Below are positions 16,371 to 24,082 of a stretch of DNA of 64,000 nt, in pieces. The notes beneath the pieces are model-generated. The model did no database searches and was not told the origin of the DNA. It was given only the letters and a program-made list of their open reading frames with translations. A program made the position numbers and the translations under genes. The first letter of the stretch is position 1, and the number at the start of each line of letters is the position of its first letter. The stretch comes from Aeoliella sp052161615 (GTDB lineage: Bacteria > Planctomycetota > Planctomycetia > Pirellulales > Lacipirellulaceae), in assembly GCF_052161615.1 (NCBI RefSeq), contig NZ_CP197417.1, positions 4,464,001 to 4,528,000 on the forward strand, written 5' to 3'.

Positions 16371-16772
16371 CTAGGCAGAGAACGCCAGCGGTGGACCACG
16401 CGGGGCCCAGGCTTCATGACTAGAAGAACAGAGAGGTGCTTGGTACTCGGTGGTGCACTCGCACGCGAGCGTGCTGGTAACCGACAACAGCTCTATCGAG
16501 TGATGAGCAGCCTTCAGATGACTCATCAACTCACAAGCGGCGCAGTCGTCGCAGCAATCGTCGTTCGATGCCGCACGCCAGCCGGAAGTGTCGGCGGAGT
16601 CGTCAGAAGTGTCAGCGGGCTCGTGATGGTGGCCGCAGGAGCAAACTTGCTCGGCGGTGTCGCAAACCACTTCGCAATCGCCGTGAGAGTGGAGCGCGTG
16701 ACCAAACGACACCAGCAGCGCGTAGAATACGGCCAAGCTAAGGGTGATCGATTTGGAGAGCCAGGAATTCAC
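16371..16772 (-). CDS. Small His/Cys-rich secreted or membrane protein, candidate zinc binder
   Basis: A 133-residue protein with 11 Cys and 10 His. I use the GTG at 16772 (AGGA five to six bases upstream), which puts a hydrophobic signal/anchor at residues 7-24; the open frame begins farther upstream at a TTG inside the palindrome at 16839, which is less likely. After the signal come GHALHSHGDCEVVC, CSCGHHHEP, an acidic DTSDDSADTS stretch, DDCCDDCAACELMSHLKAAHH and TLACEC. No family is recognised with confidence; small proteins with C-x2-C...H spacing occur beside metal transporters. A candidate Zur box lies 67 bases upstream and the Zur-like gene 102 bases upstream, so zinc capture or sensing at the membrane is the likely role. 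Confidence 0.75.
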   Translation of the reverse strand: MNSWLSKSITLSLAVFYALLVSFGHALHSHGDCEVVCDTAEQVCSCGHHHEPADTSDDSADTSGWRAASNDDCCDDCAACELMSHLKAAHHSIELLSVTSTLACECTTEYQAPLCSSSHEAWAPRGPPLAFSA

Positions 16773-16838
16773 GCTGGTCCTTCGAAAAACGGCGTTGCAC
16801 TCGCCCCGACAATTGGGACAGATGGCATTATTGCCTAT

Positions 16839-16855
16839 TTGCAATTCGATTGCAA
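16839..16855. promoter_or_regulatory. Candidate Zur box, perfect 7-3-7 palindrome
   Basis: TTGCAATTCGATTGCAA: the arms TTGCAAT and ATTGCAA are exact complements. It lies between the regulator gene and the His/Cys-rich gene, 67 bases before the start of the latter. This is the best copy of the motif and defines the consensus. Confidence 0.7.
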
Positions 16856-16874
16856 TAGAATTGTCCGTGCGGTG

Positions 16875-17327
16875 CTAGCGTCCCGCGACGCAATTGCCGC
16901 AATGCCCTTTGAGCAGCACTTCGGTGATCTCGCCGAGCTGGGTCCGACGGGGGCCGCGGCTCGGGTTCAGATTGAACGTAAAGTCTTCGAGGCACGAGAC
17001 TTTGCCGCAGTCGACGCACATGAAGTGCGGGTGCTCGAGTTCGTCGTGGCCAGTGCCCGTGCGAAGCTCGAACCGCCTTGTCTGGTCGCCCAAATCAAGC
17101 CGGTTTACCAGCCCCGACTCGGACAGTTCCTGCAAGCAACGAAATACGGTGGACTGGTCGAAGCCGAAATCCTTCAGGAAATCGACCACTTCGGCGTGCG
17201 TCACCGGTCGATGCGCGGCCGCGAGCTGCTGCATCACGGCGACGCGGGCCGCGGTGCTTCGCAGCCCGGCATTTTTCAGCACTCCCTTGGCCCAGGCGAC
17301 CGTGTATTCGTTGGCGGTGGACTTCAT
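16875..17327 (-). CDS. Fur-family metalloregulator, probable zinc uptake regulator (Zur)
   Basis: A 150-residue Fur-family repressor. The ATG at 17327 has GGAG six bases upstream; a GTG one codon earlier is possible. Residues 1-80 are the winged-helix DNA-binding domain (RSTAARVAVMQQL, DQSTVFRCLQELSESGLV). The dimerisation domain has the sensory His region ELEHPHFMC (His99, His101) and two Cys pairs, C104-x2-C107 and C143-x2-C146, which form the structural zinc site. A candidate operator lies 61 bases upstream, so it probably represses itself. The Zur rather than Fur assignment rests on the neighbouring His/Cys-rich, all3515-like and COG0523 genes, and on an operator unlike the Fur-type box upstream of hemP. 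Confidence 0.82.
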   Translation of the reverse strand: MKSTANEYTVAWAKGVLKNAGLRSTAARVAVMQQLAAAHRPVTHAEVVDFLKDFGFDQSTVFRCLQELSESGLVNRLDLGDQTRRFELRTGTGHDELEHPHFMCVDCGKVSCLEDFTFNLNPSRGPRRTQLGEITEVLLKGHCGNCVAGR

Positions 17328-17387
17328 CACAAGCTCCGGCGGCGCGAGTGCGACGACTTGTGCACTCCAGTCGGAATTCTACCGCCA

Positions 17388-17404
17388 TTGCAACTGCATT
17401 GCAA
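17388..17404. promoter_or_regulatory. Candidate Zur box upstream of the Fur-family gene
   Basis: TTGCAACTGCATTGCAA matches TTGCAAT-N3-ATTGCAA at 13 of 14 arm positions and is followed by a further half-site, ATGCAA. It lies 61 bases before the regulator's ATG, the expected place for autoregulation. Confidence 0.68.
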
Positions 17405-17455
17405 ATGCAAGGCCGGGCAGTGTGAAGTCCACCGCGGTTGGCTCACGCCTACCAA

Positions 17456-18409
17456 TCACTCGAAGCCAGCCACGTTGTCGCCACCTGCTCGCGTAATGAG
17501 GGCGAACAGGGCGTCGCGATCAATGTCGCCACTCACCCACTGCACCGAGCCATCAAGGAGCACGAAATGAACGCCTCCCGAATGATCGCTGCGGAACGTG
17601 GTTCGCTGCCGTGCATCGAACCCAGCGGTGGTGTCATTGAAGTGGAACCGCGAGGGCTGTCCCTTATTCCAGCCGGTGTGGCCGAACGCGTAGTGCCAGT
17701 AGCCTTGCGCCCAGGTGAAGTCGCCATAGCACGGCCCGCCATTCGCGTGGCACCCGGACGACGAGTGCTCGCTCCAGCGGTAGTTTTCCAATCCGTAGTT
17801 CGTCTCGCCGACGAGCAGCGTGTTCGACAGGCCGTCGGTGATTCGCTGGGCACCGAGCTTGTACCGCTCGTTCGCTCCCGGAGGGTTATCGAACGCGCCA
17901 TCGAGTACGCCGGGCGTTCCGTAAGCAACGCGCGTACTCGGCATGTAACTCCCCGGCCCCAGCGACTCGCCGCATGGGTCGGGAACGTGTCGTGGCAGAT
18001 GCATGCTCGGGCACATGTACGCAGCAAGTGGCCCGGAGGTGAACTGCCGATTGGTGGCCGACGAGGGTGCCTCTTCAATACTGTAGGCGTCGTACAGGTT
18101 CCCCGCTTCGAGATAGGGCAGCAGCATGACAAACACACTTCCGAGGTGTCCATAGTTGCCACCATTGCCACCGACCAGCCCGCCTCCTTCGGGAAGAACC
18201 TGAGGGGGCGGGAAAGTTTTGTGTGTGCTCTCGAAGTTGAGACTCGCCAATCCAATTTGCTTCAGGTTGTTGCGACACTGGCATCGACGAGCGGCTTCGC
18301 GAGCCGACTGAATCGCGGGCAGCAAGATAGCGACCAAGTTTCCAATGATGGCAATCACCACCAGCAGTTCGACCAATGTAAAACCACCGCGGACAATCGT
18401 GCGTTTCAT
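17456..18409 (-). CDS. DUF1559 protein with type IV pilin-like N terminus
   Basis: A 317-residue DUF1559 protein. The ATG at 18409 has AGGA six bases upstream and lies two bases past the stop of the upstream PEP-CTERM gene, so the pair is one operon. N terminus: MKRTIVRGGFTLVELLVVIA, cleaved after Gly9, then a helix and AREAARR. The C-terminal signature is DHSGGVHFVLLDGSVQWV. It ends before the Fur-family gene's promoter region. Confidence 0.9.
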   Translation of the reverse strand: MKRTIVRGGFTLVELLVVIAIIGNLVAILLPAIQSAREAARRCQCRNNLKQIGLASLNFESTHKTFPPPQVLPEGGGLVGGNGGNYGHLGSVFVMLLPYLEAGNLYDAYSIEEAPSSATNRQFTSGPLAAYMCPSMHLPRHVPDPCGESLGPGSYMPSTRVAYGTPGVLDGAFDNPPGANERYKLGAQRITDGLSNTLLVGETNYGLENYRWSEHSSSGCHANGGPCYGDFTWAQGYWHYAFGHTGWNKGQPSRFHFNDTTAGFDARQRTTFRSDHSGGVHFVLLDGSVQWVSGDIDRDALFALITRAGGDNVAGFE

Positions 18410-18411
18410 AG

Positions 18412-19743
18412 TTAGTCCTCCGTGGCCAGATTTCCGCCCAAGTACCAACGCACCCAGCCACAGAAGCCCACTACCACACCCAACGAAAGGATAAAGACGC
18501 TAGATGGTTCAGGAACTACCGAAGAGTGCGACACCGTCAGCGCCGGAGCGCTCAAGTTGTCTCGCCACACCGTGTAGTCGGCTAGATTCACGACGCCGTC
18601 GCCATTGCCATCGGCTTCGGGCCCCGCGGTGCCGAACTGCTGTTTCCACAGCGAGTAGTCGTCGGCGTCGACGAGGTTGTTGCCATCAAAGTCGCCAGGT
18701 TGCAGTGGATCGAGAATCGAAACATTGAGCTCAATCCGCGGAGCCGCGCCGTCGGAGTTGTAGCCGATGTCGAGGTCGTCCAGATAGAAGTCAGGATACG
18801 CGATGGTTCCATCGTGCCCAGCGGGTTGATCCATCGATGAGAAGCTGAAACCAAGATGCCCTGCTGCCAAACTATTTTGAACGTAAGCAAGGATTCCCGG
18901 GTTGGTGAGGTCCGGCTCGAACACGAACTGATCGCCGGTGTCGGTGAGAGAGCCCGGTGCTCGCTCCACTCCTTCCGAATCGTAGAGCTTGCCAATGCCG
19001 AAGGGCGTGGGAGTGAACCGATCCGTCTCGCCACTCGGCTCGGTGGCACTGTAGCCACCGTTGATCGAGTTTTCGACGTCTCGACCTTCCGCGTCGATCG
19101 CGAAAAACTGATAGGGAGCAGTCGCCTGCGACGCTGGCGGAACTTCGGGATCGTAGCCCGCCTCCCCTTCACGATAACGCCGCCAGCGAACATCGCCGAG
19201 TTGAAACGCGTTGTCGACGGGTGTCGTATCGAAACCAATCGTCTCGTAGTCGCCTTGCAGCCCAATGCCGTACATCTCAATCGGATGACCAGCATCGTCG
19301 TCCGAGCCGATGGTGATGGACTCTGCCGAATCGAGTGTATTGTCGTAAGGAAGCACCATGCCGCCATCGGCGTAGATCAGACTTCCCAGCAGCGTGGTGG
19401 TAATGCGAAGCGACTCGACCTGATAACGTTGCGGGGCGAGGCCTGGCTGGATATCCATCGAGGTGTTGCTCGCGATGAGGAACGTGCCGCGTCGCGAGGG
19501 GGAGAGGCCGTCGCCCTGGTAGAAGACGGGCTCGCCCGTTTCGAGATCGGTAGCGGAGAACGAAGAGAAGATGGCTCCGCGATCACGAACAGCCCCCGCA
19601 CCGTTCGCCGACCCTGCGGGGTACGACCACATCTGGATGTCGGGGTGCGGGTTGTTGTGGGTTGTCGTAACGGCACTGGCGGGAGTGAGCGCAATGCCTG
19701 TGAGCAGCAACACACTGGCTAGGATGTAGATCTTGCAGTCCAT
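18412..19743 (-). CDS. PEP-CTERM/dockerin protein with HPDI motif near the mature N terminus
   Basis: A 443-residue secreted protein starting at the ATG at 19743 (MDCKIYILASVLLL), since the extra upstream residues look non-coding. The signal peptide ends ASA at 24, giving a mature start VTTTHNNPHPDIQMWSYPAG, which resembles the HADI and HGDV starts of the genes at 14265 and 13496. Two dockerin-type loops (DFDGNNLVDADDY, DGNGDGVVNLADY) precede VPEPSS and a helix. The tail after the helix (WYLGGNLATED) is longer and less basic than usual, so anchoring may be weaker. No clear Shine-Dalgarno site is visible. No TTGCAA-type box lies within 170 bases upstream. Confidence 0.82.
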   Translation of the reverse strand: MDCKIYILASVLLLTGIALTPASAVTTTHNNPHPDIQMWSYPAGSANGAGAVRDRGAIFSSFSATDLETGEPVFYQGDGLSPSRRGTFLIASNTSMDIQPGLAPQRYQVESLRITTTLLGSLIYADGGMVLPYDNTLDSAESITIGSDDDAGHPIEMYGIGLQGDYETIGFDTTPVDNAFQLGDVRWRRYREGEAGYDPEVPPASQATAPYQFFAIDAEGRDVENSINGGYSATEPSGETDRFTPTPFGIGKLYDSEGVERAPGSLTDTGDQFVFEPDLTNPGILAYVQNSLAAGHLGFSFSSMDQPAGHDGTIAYPDFYLDDLDIGYNSDGAAPRIELNVSILDPLQPGDFDGNNLVDADDYSLWKQQFGTAGPEADGNGDGVVNLADYTVWRDNLSAPALTVSHSSVVPEPSSVFILSLGVVVGFCGWVRWYLGGNLATED

Positions 19744-19787
19744 GGCAAATTGATCTCGCGAAATAAAGGAGGAATGCGAAAGTAAAA

Positions 19788-19825
19788 TCTCCGCCAGGGC
19801 CAAGTAGCTTGACCACTGGCGGAGA
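19788..19825 (-). terminator. Intrinsic terminator after the PEP-CTERM gene ending at 19912
   Basis: TCTCCGCCA (19788-19796) pairs with TGGCGGAGA (19817-19825), and the inner bases extend the stem (GGTCAAG with CTTGGCC). Read on the minus strand it is followed by TTTTACTTTC. It separates the gene ending at 19912 from the one starting at 19743. Confidence 0.7.
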
Positions 19826-19911
19826 ACAGCGGATGCCGAGGTGAGATGCGGTGAGCCAATTGGCCAACGCCTACTGAACCTCCAGCACCCGCGGCCGGTT
19901 GTCCGCTACCC

Positions 19912-20670
19912 TTAGGACAACCGAACTTGGCGATCGAAACGACGACGCAGTCGGCCAGCCAGAAGTCCGCATCCGGCGAGACCAACAATCGCGATGGTGG
20001 TGGGCTCGGGTACCTGAGCGGTAGCGGTGCTCACGGTGAACACATCGCTCTGCTCAAGCTGAACTCCCACAACGCCGGCGTGAACGCGCTGTCCCCAATC
20101 GACATCGAAGGAGCTAACAGCACCCAGCGAGGTCACGTCCCACTGAAACGTGTAGGCATAGGTATCCACATCGAAACCACCAAGGCTGCCAGCGCCGAAG
20201 AACTCCACGCCCGTGTAGTCGGCGGCAATCGCTTGCGCACCGCCATTGAGATTGAGCACAGGGAGACCGCTCAGCGCATCAGCTGCGGTGCTGCCATCGC
20301 CAACGCTCGGCCAAGTGAGGATCGAGAAAACGATGGTCTTCACGTCCGCCAGAGGTACTGCCTCTGCAACCTGGAAGGTCGAATCGACGCTGAACGAATA
20401 AAGACTGGAGCTGGCGGGGAAATGAGCGCCACCGGTGCGGGTGAGAACCGCGTCGCCCGAACCAACTTCGTTGGAACCAAAACCAGATGCTAAAGTGGCG
20501 CTGCTAAGGCCGGGAGTTCCCGCCCGCAGGTCGACCCAACCATCGTAGTCGGTGTTGCCGGTCAGCCCATTGCTGACAAACGCGGCGTGCGACGAAGCGG
20601 CAGAAACGGTCAGGCCCAACAGGGCGGCCGCGACGAGCACACGATTGAAATGGAAAGAAACGCTGGACAT
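19912..20670 (-). CDS. PEP-CTERM exosortase-sorted protein of unknown function
   Basis: A 252-residue secreted protein. The ATG at 20670 has GAGG eight bases upstream and opens a signal peptide ending SHA at about 29. The mature domain (FVSNGLTGNTDYDGWVDL) is beta-rich, with VFSILTWPSVGDGS and YAYTFQWDVTSLGAVSSFDVDW. The C terminus is VPEPTT, a hydrophobic segment, GRLRRRFDR. It follows rpsD by 81 bases on the same strand, but the terminator at 19788 separates it from the next gene. No recognised binding motif. Confidence 0.82.
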   Translation of the reverse strand: MSSVSFHFNRVLVAAALLGLTVSAASSHAAFVSNGLTGNTDYDGWVDLRAGTPGLSSATLASGFGSNEVGSGDAVLTRTGGAHFPASSSLYSFSVDSTFQVAEAVPLADVKTIVFSILTWPSVGDGSTAADALSGLPVLNLNGGAQAIAADYTGVEFFGAGSLGGFDVDTYAYTFQWDVTSLGAVSSFDVDWGQRVHAGVVGVQLEQSDVFTVSTATAQVPEPTTIAIVGLAGCGLLAGRLRRRFDRQVRLS

Positions 20671-20751
20671 TAGTCGATCCTCAAAGTTGTTTTGCAGCGA
20701 TAAGAACCCGTCGCTACTTCGGGAACAGAAACAATTCCAACAATCCATTCA

Positions 20752-21360
20752 CTACCGCGAGAGCAACTCGACGACTTTGCCGACGTCCACAGGCAGCGTG
20801 ACGTCGTCGATCGTTGGCACCCGCAGAACGGTCACGCGCATCGCTTGCTCGTCCACGCTGAGCCAATCAGCCGATCGGCCATCGTTCTCGGCCATGCAGC
20901 TGCGGTAGAGATTGAACAGACCGGTGCGGCCAAGCACGTCGACCACGTCGCCAGGGCCGAGTTGTGCCGAGGCGACGTTGTGCCGGCGACCATTGAGCAG
21001 GAAGTGCCCGTGGGCCACACCCTGCCTGGCTTGCGGGCGAGTCTTCGTAAGACCGGCGAGACGAATTACGCTGTCGATGCGGCGTTCGCAAAGGATCAGC
21101 AGGTTCTCGCCCGTGTTGCCGGGCATCCGCTGGGCTTTGTCGTAGAGCCGCCGCAGTTGCTTCTCGCCAAGGCCGTAGTAGTACTTAATCTTCTGCTTCT
21201 CCCGCATGGCTTCGCCGTACTTCGAGAGCTTGCGCGGAGCGGGGTGCATGCCTGGGGGCGAGTTCCGTCGCTCGGAGGCTCGCGCGGCACCTGCACTTTC
21301 GAAAATAATGGCACCCAGTCGACGATTGATGCGTGCCTTGGGACCGGTGTAGCGGGACAT
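20752..21360 (-). CDS. rpsD: 30S ribosomal protein S4
   Basis: A 202-residue S4, a primary 16S rRNA-binding protein that starts 30S assembly. It begins MSRYTGPKARINRRLG, has the S4 N-terminal domain with KYYYGLGEKQLRRLYDKA, and the S4 RNA-binding domain ERRIDSVIRLAGLTKTRPQARQGVAHGHFLLNGRR. It lacks the four N-terminal Cys of the zinc-binding form, so it is the zinc-independent type, which fits zinc-poor conditions but is also common as the sole copy. It stands alone rather than in the usual rpsM-rpsK-rpoA context. Confidence 0.95.
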   Translation of the reverse strand: MSRYTGPKARINRRLGAIIFESAGAARASERRNSPPGMHPAPRKLSKYGEAMREKQKIKYYYGLGEKQLRRLYDKAQRMPGNTGENLLILCERRIDSVIRLAGLTKTRPQARQGVAHGHFLLNGRRHNVASAQLGPGDVVDVLGRTGLFNLYRSCMAENDGRSADWLSVDEQAMRVTVLRVPTIDDVTLPVDVGKVVELLSR

Positions 21361-21421
21361 CGAAGTACTCCTGAACTAAGCGCGCACGAGCGCCATAGAG
21401 CCTGCGCACAGTTGTGGCGTA

Positions 21422-21463
21422 AACGGATAGCCGTGAACGGATAGCCGTGAACGGATAGCCGTG
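21422..21463. repeat. Three tandem copies of a 14-bp unit
   Basis: AACGGATAGCCGTG occurs three times in a row, followed by a partial fourth (AACGG). It lies about 60 bases upstream of rpsD on the far side of its start codon. It is too short and regular for a CRISPR; it looks like a slippage-type repeat. Confidence 0.8.
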
Positions 21464-21623
21464 AACGGGCCTGAGAGAGTGCCGGGGGAGGGCACGCGCC
21501 GCACGCGGGGTGGGCGACCGGAGTTGCTGGCGGGAGGCGTTGGATGCCTGGTGGCGAGCGGCCTGGGAGGGAACTCAGGGAGGTGATTTTTCAAAAACCC
21601 CCGAGAAAAGCCTCTGGGTGTTA

Positions 21624-21640
21624 TTGATAATCAGTCTCAA
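21624..21640. promoter_or_regulatory. Fur-box-like site upstream of hemP
   Basis: TTGATAATCAGTCTCAA pairs at six of eight positions around its centre and resembles classical Fur boxes of the TTGAnAATnAnTnTCAA kind. It lies 122 bases before the hemP start in an AT-rich stretch (21618-21660) unlike its surroundings, which probably holds the promoter. Confidence 0.55.
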
Positions 21641-21761
21641 TAGCAATAAGATAGCAACTCGCCTTTTACACAACAAGCCCTGTCAAAATTAATTCGGCAA
21701 GTTTTTCCCGCCGCCAGAGATGATCCGCTGGCGGGTGAAGAGCAAGGAATAACGCGAGCCC

Positions 21762-21923
21762 ATGGACCAGAGTACGCGCCCCCCCACGCCCATGCCGCCA
21801 GAGCCTCGGAAAGTCACTTCCGAGGAACTGCTGCGCGGAGACAAAGTGGTGATCATCCTGCACGCGAACCAAGCGTACCGGCTCATTGCCACGAAGAATG
21901 GCAAGCTCATTCTGCAGAAGTGA
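21762..21923 (+). CDS. hemP: Hemin uptake protein HemP-like (53 residues)
   Basis: A 53-residue ORF. The C-terminal half, RKVTSEELLRGDKVVIILHA followed by QAYRLIATKNGKLILQK, matches the HemP family pattern (a S-x-E-L-L start, a short beta hairpin, then YRLR-x-T-x-x-GKLIL). HemP proteins accompany haem or siderophore uptake genes and are usually repressed by Fur; here a Fur-box-like site lies upstream. The N terminus is Pro-rich and variable. AAGGA lies 13 bases upstream of the ATG, rather far; a second ATG is at residue 11. It is convergent with the saccharopine dehydrogenase-like gene. No haem receptor gene is nearby. Confidence 0.75.
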   Translation: MDQSTRPPTPMPPEPRKVTSEELLRGDKVVIILHANQAYRLIATKNGKLILQK

Positions 21924-21939
21924 GGAACGCCGCCGAGCG

Positions 21940-23085
21940 CTAAGGCTGGAGCTCGGGTCGCGAGTCGCTGGCGATCGGTGCGCGAACTTGAGTCGCCTTG
22001 GCGTAAGGCGCACCAAAGCGATTGGCGAGAAACTCCGACAGCTTCACGTCCTCTTGACGAACGAATCCTCGCTCAGGAAGCTTCCCTTCTCGCCACAGAT
22101 CGACCACCGCGCACATGGAAGTGGCGGTAGTAATTTGGATGCTGCTCGCTTGCAGGCCGTGAATATCGCCATGGTAGATTTTGCGAGCATCGGACAGCTG
22201 TTGGTACTCGCCATTCACCCAGCCCGTGACGGTGCTGAATACGAGCACGACGTCCTGATGGGTGCAAGGCACGGCACCTTCGAGCAGCTTCTTCAGCAGG
22301 GCCCGCTCATCGTGGAACCTTAAGCCGGATAGCAGAAAGCTCATCAAGTAGCGGTGACCAACGTAGCGGACCGTCTTGTAATCGAGATCCTTTACCTGCC
22401 CTTCCAGTGTCTCGCACAACGTGCCAAGTCCACCGGAGGTATTGAACGCCTCGTAGTCGACGCCATCGAGCGCGAACTGCTCAAGGCCTTCGAGGGGCTG
22501 TAGCGAAACACGTTGCCCTTCGCGAATGGCTTCGCACGGATTGCAGTACTCGTTGATCAGGCCATCGGTCGACCAAGTCAAGTTGTACTTGAGCATGTTG
22601 TCGGGATAGAGTGGCAGCGCGCCGACGCGCATCTTCACGCGATCGAGTCGTTCGAAGTGTTTGCAGAGATCGAACGCCAGGATTCCGATGAACCCAGGAG
22701 CGAGGCCGCACTGTGGCATAAAGATTTGCCCGCTGCCGGCTTGCTCGCCGATGGACCGAACGGCGGCGGTGGTCGCGACGTCTTCGGTTAGATCGAAGTA
22801 GCTGATGCCTGCCTTGTGGGCGGCACGGGCGATGCCTTCGTTCACGTCGAACGAGCACGCGGAAACAACCGCATCGAGACCCTTTAGAAACTCGCCAACG
22901 GCCTGGGTGTCAGAGACATCGAGAACCTGCGTTTCCACCGGGGTTTCGGTGACCATCGCGTTCAGTGCGGCGTCCGATTGGTCGCCCACGCGAACTAAAT
23001 AGTCGCCCGAATAGTGCAGAATACGTGCGATGGCGCGGCCGATCTTGCCGGCGCCGAGAATGCCAATGTTAGTCTGTTTTGCCAC
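21940..23085 (-). CDS. Saccharopine dehydrogenase-like oxidoreductase
   Basis: A 381-residue NAD(P)-dependent enzyme starting at a GTG at 23085 with AAGGA eight bases upstream. The N-terminal Rossmann motif is GILGAGKIGRAIAR, followed by SACSFDVNEGIARAAHKAGISYFDL and the saccharopine dehydrogenase C-terminal domain (CGLAPGFIGILAFDL, NLTWSTDGLINEYCNP). Such enzymes split saccharopine to glutamate and aminoadipate semialdehyde, or act on related imines. It lies 66 bases downstream of a DUF1338 gene, whose family acts on 2-oxoadipate, a later lysine breakdown intermediate, so lysine catabolism is the most likely pathway. A role in polyamine or other amino-acid metabolism is the alternative. Confidence 0.85.
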   Translation of the reverse strand: MAKQTNIGILGAGKIGRAIARILHYSGDYLVRVGDQSDAALNAMVTETPVETQVLDVSDTQAVGEFLKGLDAVVSACSFDVNEGIARAAHKAGISYFDLTEDVATTAAVRSIGEQAGSGQIFMPQCGLAPGFIGILAFDLCKHFERLDRVKMRVGALPLYPDNMLKYNLTWSTDGLINEYCNPCEAIREGQRVSLQPLEGLEQFALDGVDYEAFNTSGGLGTLCETLEGQVKDLDYKTVRYVGHRYLMSFLLSGLRFHDERALLKKLLEGAVPCTHQDVVLVFSTVTGWVNGEYQQLSDARKIYHGDIHGLQASSIQITTATSMCAVVDLWREGKLPERGFVRQEDVKLSEFLANRFGAPYAKATQVRAPIASDSRPELQP

Positions 23086-23151
23086 GGTGTTCGTCCTTGT
23101 TGGCCTGCGAAACTTGCACCCCCGTCGGTAAGTCGCCTGGTTGGTCGTGCG

Positions 23152-23958
23152 TTAGTTCTTCTTGGTATCGGTGGATTCGAAAATTTTGTCGGCGCTCGTG
23201 GCGACGAAACCTTGGAACAAGTTGCCGCTTGCGTCGGGATACCGCTTTGCGAACTCGTAGTAACAAGTCGGCACCGCGTGCACTTGGCCGTCGGCGAACT
23301 CGACTTCCATGCGGTCGGCAAGCGTGGAACCTTGCTCGAGCAGTTGTTCGGGCGTGCCTTTAACACGTCCGCCCGAGTCGTTCACCTTGTAGCCCAACGA
23401 CTCGACGACGCCGAGCACTTCCTCGACGCTGGTGGTCTTCTGCAGATAATTGATGGCAATCGTAAAGTGATTGGGACGCAGGCCGAGCGTGGCGACCCAT
23501 GCTGCGTACTCGCTCTCGGCGACAAGCGTTTGGTAGTCTTCCCACGAAATGGGGTCCCACAACCGGCCGCTCCAGAGCACTTCGGGCTCGGAGAGTTCTG
23601 CCGAGTCGACCCATGCCGCGCACTCTTTCAAGATCGCCGCCGAGCGGGGCGAGAGTTCCTCGACTTTCAGCTCCGACAGGAAGATCCGGGGTGCCTCGGG
23701 GTCGTCGCATACGTAGCCGAACGCGCGAAGCTTCTTGTCCGGAAACTCGTACGGCTCCAACTGACGATAGCCGAGCGCGAGGACGTGTGGTTCGAGGCGG
23801 GCAATGCCAATCGGCTCAAGGCCCAACGTGCGGAAGGCCACGTGATCGTTCACCACACGCTCGCCACGTGACACGAACGCATCGCGAATACGCTGGGCCT
23901 GGGGAGCCATTGCCACATAGTCGGTCCACAAGGCGCTGAAGAAGTCGTCGCGGGTCAT
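23152..23958 (-). CDS. DUF1338 protein, probable 2-oxoadipate dioxygenase/decarboxylase
   Basis: A 268-residue member of DUF1338 (YdcJ/HglS family), Fe(II) enzymes that turn 2-oxoadipate into D-2-hydroxyglutarate in lysine catabolism. The metal and substrate residues typical of the family are visible: NDHVAFRTL (His39 and Arg43), NHFTIAINYL (a second His) and CYYEFAKRYP (the Glu). It is shorter than the proteobacterial enzymes, like other compact members. It is followed by a saccharopine dehydrogenase-like gene and preceded by lutC (124-base gap), all on one strand. The product assignment follows the characterised family and has not been shown for the short form. Confidence 0.83.
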   Translation of the reverse strand: MTRDDFFSALWTDYVAMAPQAQRIRDAFVSRGERVVNDHVAFRTLGLEPIGIARLEPHVLALGYRQLEPYEFPDKKLRAFGYVCDDPEAPRIFLSELKVEELSPRSAAILKECAAWVDSAELSEPEVLWSGRLWDPISWEDYQTLVAESEYAAWVATLGLRPNHFTIAINYLQKTTSVEEVLGVVESLGYKVNDSGGRVKGTPEQLLEQGSTLADRMEVEFADGQVHAVPTCYYEFAKRYPDASGNLFQGFVATSADKIFESTDTKKN

Positions 23959-24082
23959 GTTGGGTGTGGTTAGTGAGTGGGTGGGTTTAGTAAGTGTTTG
24001 TGAGTGCGACCAGCGATAAGTAATAAATTACTCGCACGCCGCCGCGTCCGCTATCGCGTTTTCCATCCCTTATGCGCAGGTG

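Noticed and set aside
16773..16844. Upstream extension of the His/Cys-rich protein (adds CPNCRGEC)
   Set aside because: The extension would start at a TTG inside the operator palindrome; the GTG at 16772 has a ribosome site and places the signal segment at the N terminus. The Cys pair in the extension is noted but probably fortuitous.
21422..21463. CRISPR-like array
   Set aside because: Units are only 14 bases with no spacers between them.
21376..21594. Minus-strand frame of 72 codons upstream of rpsD
   Set aside because: It runs through the 14-bp tandem repeat and has no ribosome site or recognisable pattern.
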